This document shows positions 62,542 through 64,000 of a DNA stretch of 64,000 nucleotides, piece by piece. Within the stretch, counting starts at the first letter, position 1. Every line of letters starts with the position of its first letter. The stretch lies in NCBI RefSeq assembly GCF_027923465.1, contig NZ_BRLB01000019.1, forward strand, positions 35,110 to 99,109, in the 5' to 3' direction. A program made the translations under genes and the position numbers. The DNA is from Vallitalea longa (GTDB lineage: Bacteria > Bacillota > Clostridia > Lachnospirales > Vallitaleaceae). The notes beneath the pieces are model-generated. The model did no database searches. It saw only the letters and a program-made list of their open reading frames with translations, and had not been told where the DNA came from.

Positions 62542-62566
62542 TATAATAAAAATTTCTAATTGTCAA
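62538..62566 (-). promoter_or_regulatory. Promoter of the marR/ABC operon
   Basis: TTGACA (62561-62566) and TAAAAT (62538-62543) lie 17 bases apart on the minus strand, about 140 bases before the marR start. Confidence 0.65.
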
Positions 62567-62594
62567 TTATTTTTTTATTTATTGATCTTATCAA

Positions 62595-62637
62595 TAAATA
62601 AACCCGCTCTTATTATATACAATTAGCGGGTTTTTAT
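62595..62637. terminator. Terminator downstream of recQ
   Basis: AAACCCGCT and AGCGGGTTT are perfect 9-base complements around a 16-base AT-rich loop. A T-rich tail lies on each side. It follows the recQ stop codon by about 25 bases. Confidence 0.75.
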
Positions 62638-62659
62638 ATTAAGAATTATTAGTAATTAA

Positions 62660-64000
62660 TTAATTATAATATTTTGCTATAACTGCTTTTATGGCATTAT
62701 AACTGATATTATCAGGAAGTGACTCTTTAATAGGTTTCAATCGCTCTAAACCTACATTATCTATAGCATCTCTTATTATTTCTTCTGTTCCTTCTGGAAT
62801 GAATTTATCTATGTCGACTTCTACTCCTTTGGAGTATGCTTCAAAGATATGATTCTCGATAGTTCTTATTTTAAGTCCTCTTTCTTTTGCCACTTTTTTG
62901 ATATCTTGTAATTCATTGTATAATTTTACTGTAGTGACACAAGAAGGTTCCTTGTTTTTCTTAATTTTTTTATTACTTGACTCATAATAATCTATATCAT
63001 TAATCTCAATATCATTCTCTACAACATATTCTTTTATGACTTCTATAAAGAGTTCACCATACTGTTCATATTTTTTCTCCCCGACACCTTTAATATTAAG
63101 CATTGCATATTTTGTAGTTGGATATTTTGTACTTAACTCTTTTAGTGTATCATCGTTGAATATAACATAAGGTGGTAAATTCTCTTCTGTAGCTATTCTA
63201 CGCCTTAACCTTCTTAGCTTTTCAAAAAGCTCTTGTTTTACTTGAACCTTTTCTGTTTTCATTACATTCCTATACACTTTTTCGTTGTTTTTAAGTACAG
63301 GAAAAGCTCTTTTTTCTACTTTTATGATAGGAAATTCATCTGTCGTCATTCTGAGATAACCTTCAGCCGTCAATAGATTAATCATATCTTTTATTTTATC
63401 AATCGTATATTCTGACATAATTCCATACGTAGAGAGTTTATCAAAACCCATGCTAAGGACTCTTTTGTTTCTTGACCCTTTTAATACTTCTGCAATCAGT
63501 TTGCCTCCGAATCTTTCTTTCATTCTTATGGCACACGATAATATTTTCTGTGCTTCAATAGTCATATCTTCTTTAATAATGTCTCCGTTGCAATTGCTAC
63601 AATTGCCACATGAGTCTTTTATGTTTTCATCTCCAAAATAATCTAGAATATATTTTCTAAGGCACGTGGTTATATGACAATACTGTGTCATCTTATGTAA
63701 CTTTTCATATCTATATCTTTTTAAGGTATCATCTAGCCCCTCTGACTTATCAATAAGAAATTTCCTAAGTTGTACATCTCCTGCACTAAAAAGCAAAATG
63801 CACTTAGACTGTAATGAATCTCTTCCTGCACGTCCTGCTTCCTGATAATATGCCTCAATATTCTCAGGCATGCTATAGTGTATAACGTACCTGACATTAG
63901 ATTTATCTATTCCCATTCCAAATGCATTAGTTGCTACCATAACATCAATATCATCATATAGAAATCTGTCTTGGTTTTCTTTTCTCTCATTGGCAGTCAT
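62660..64000 (-). CDS. recQ: ATP-dependent DNA helicase RecQ (partial, C-terminal 446 aa)
   Basis: The frame is open to the window edge, so the N-terminal helicase part is outside. Seen here are the second RecA domain (VMVATNAFGMGIDKSNVRYVIHYSMPE, YYQEAGRAGRD with the arginine finger) and the zinc-binding RQC region (CLRKYIL, CGNCSNC). A winged helix, an HRDC domain (about 255-330, LRRLRRRIATEENLPPYVIFNDDTLKEL) and a C-terminal helix-turn-helix domain (about 355-445) follow. RecQ unwinds recombination intermediates and forks. The extra C-terminal HTH domain is a variant found in many Firmicutes RecQ proteins. Confidence 0.93.
   Translation of the reverse strand: MTANERKENQDRFLYDDIDVMVATNAFGMGIDKSNVRYVIHYSMPENIEAYYQEAGRAGRDSLQSKCILLFSAGDVQLRKFLIDKSEGLDDTLKRYRYEKLHKMTQYCHITTCLRKYILDYFGDENIKDSCGNCSNCNGDIIKEDMTIEAQKILSCAIRMKERFGGKLIAEVLKGSRNKRVLSMGFDKLSTYGIMSEYTIDKIKDMINLLTAEGYLRMTTDEFPIIKVEKRAFPVLKNNEKVYRNVMKTEKVQVKQELFEKLRRLRRRIATEENLPPYVIFNDDTLKELSTKYPTTKYAMLNIKGVGEKKYEQYGELFIEVIKEYVVENDIEINDIDYYESSNKKIKKNKEPSCVTTVKLYNELQDIKKVAKERGLKIRTIENHIFEAYSKGVEVDIDKFIPEGTEEIIRDAIDNVGLERLKPIKESLPDNISYNAIKAVIAKYYN

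Noticed and set aside
1..64000. Large prophage, transposon or tRNA gene
   Set aside because: No integrase, transposase, phage structural gene, rRNA or tRNA cloverleaf was recognised on either strand.

Overview
The window looks like chromosome of a low-GC, Gram-positive anaerobe of the class Clostridia. The evidence is strong AT richness, consensus sigma-A promoters with AGGAGG-type ribosome sites, many UUG and GUG starts, [4Fe-4S] ferredoxins, rubredoxin, a perfect Rex operator, DivIVA-like and YkuD proteins, and sugar ABC systems without their own ATPase. A Vallitalea- or Lachnospiraceae-like relative is a reasonable guess, but no marker here fixes the genus. No rRNA, tRNA, CRISPR array or complete insertion sequence was seen. 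LAYOUT. 1-8.4 kb: 3' end of a Y-family DNA polymerase, a lipoprotein, then an isomalto-oligosaccharide or dextran locus (cytoplasmic GH66 enzyme, two CUT1 permeases, binding protein, divergent AraC regulator) and a DUF2161 protein. 8.4-18.9 kb: MATE transporter remnant, GDT1-type Mn2+/cation transporter behind a yybP-ykoY riboswitch with a mutually exclusive terminator, a tandem pair of MutS-like ATPases, rubredoxin-fused NADH oxidoreductase, DivIVA-like protein, and rhaB with its GntR/LacI regulator and operator. 19-23.4 kb: a Rex-controlled four-gene operon of NuoE, NuoF, a MetV-like protein and a MetV-like/NuoG fusion. 23.5-34.9 kb: polar amino acid ABC importer, ferredoxin, aldo/keto reductase, ABC exporter, L,D-transpeptidase, AraC/GyrI regulator, methyltransferase, MFS transporter and a cyuA-type pseudogene. 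34.9-42.9 kb: GH36 alpha-galactosidase, TetM-like ribosomal GTPase, DUF3810 putative metallopeptidase, a cluster of REP-like repeats, alpha/beta hydrolase and small membrane protein. 43-49.8 kb: a class I lanthipeptide locus lanA-lanB-lanT-lanC on the minus strand. Its precursor core is five tandem Tyr-Thr-Ser-(Thr/Ser)-Cys pentads plus a short tail. 50-64 kb: MgtC-like protein, two-component system whose promoter lies inside an inverted-repeat element, a secreted repeat protein, a ROK-regulated isomerase/class II aldolase pair, a MarR plus heterodimeric ABC multidrug-type exporter operon, and the 3' part of recQ. HOW GENES WORK TOGETHER. The lanthipeptide genes form one transcription unit from a consensus promoter: LanB would dehydrate Ser/Thr, LanC cyclise onto Cys, and LanT export. 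No protease or immunity gene is in the window. The Rex-controlled operon is predicted to move electrons between NAD(H) and a MetV-type domain through a NuoEFG-like flavin/iron-sulfur chain. No catalytic partner such as MetF is encoded beside it, so its acceptor is unknown. These two loci are the strongest candidates for undescribed biology.
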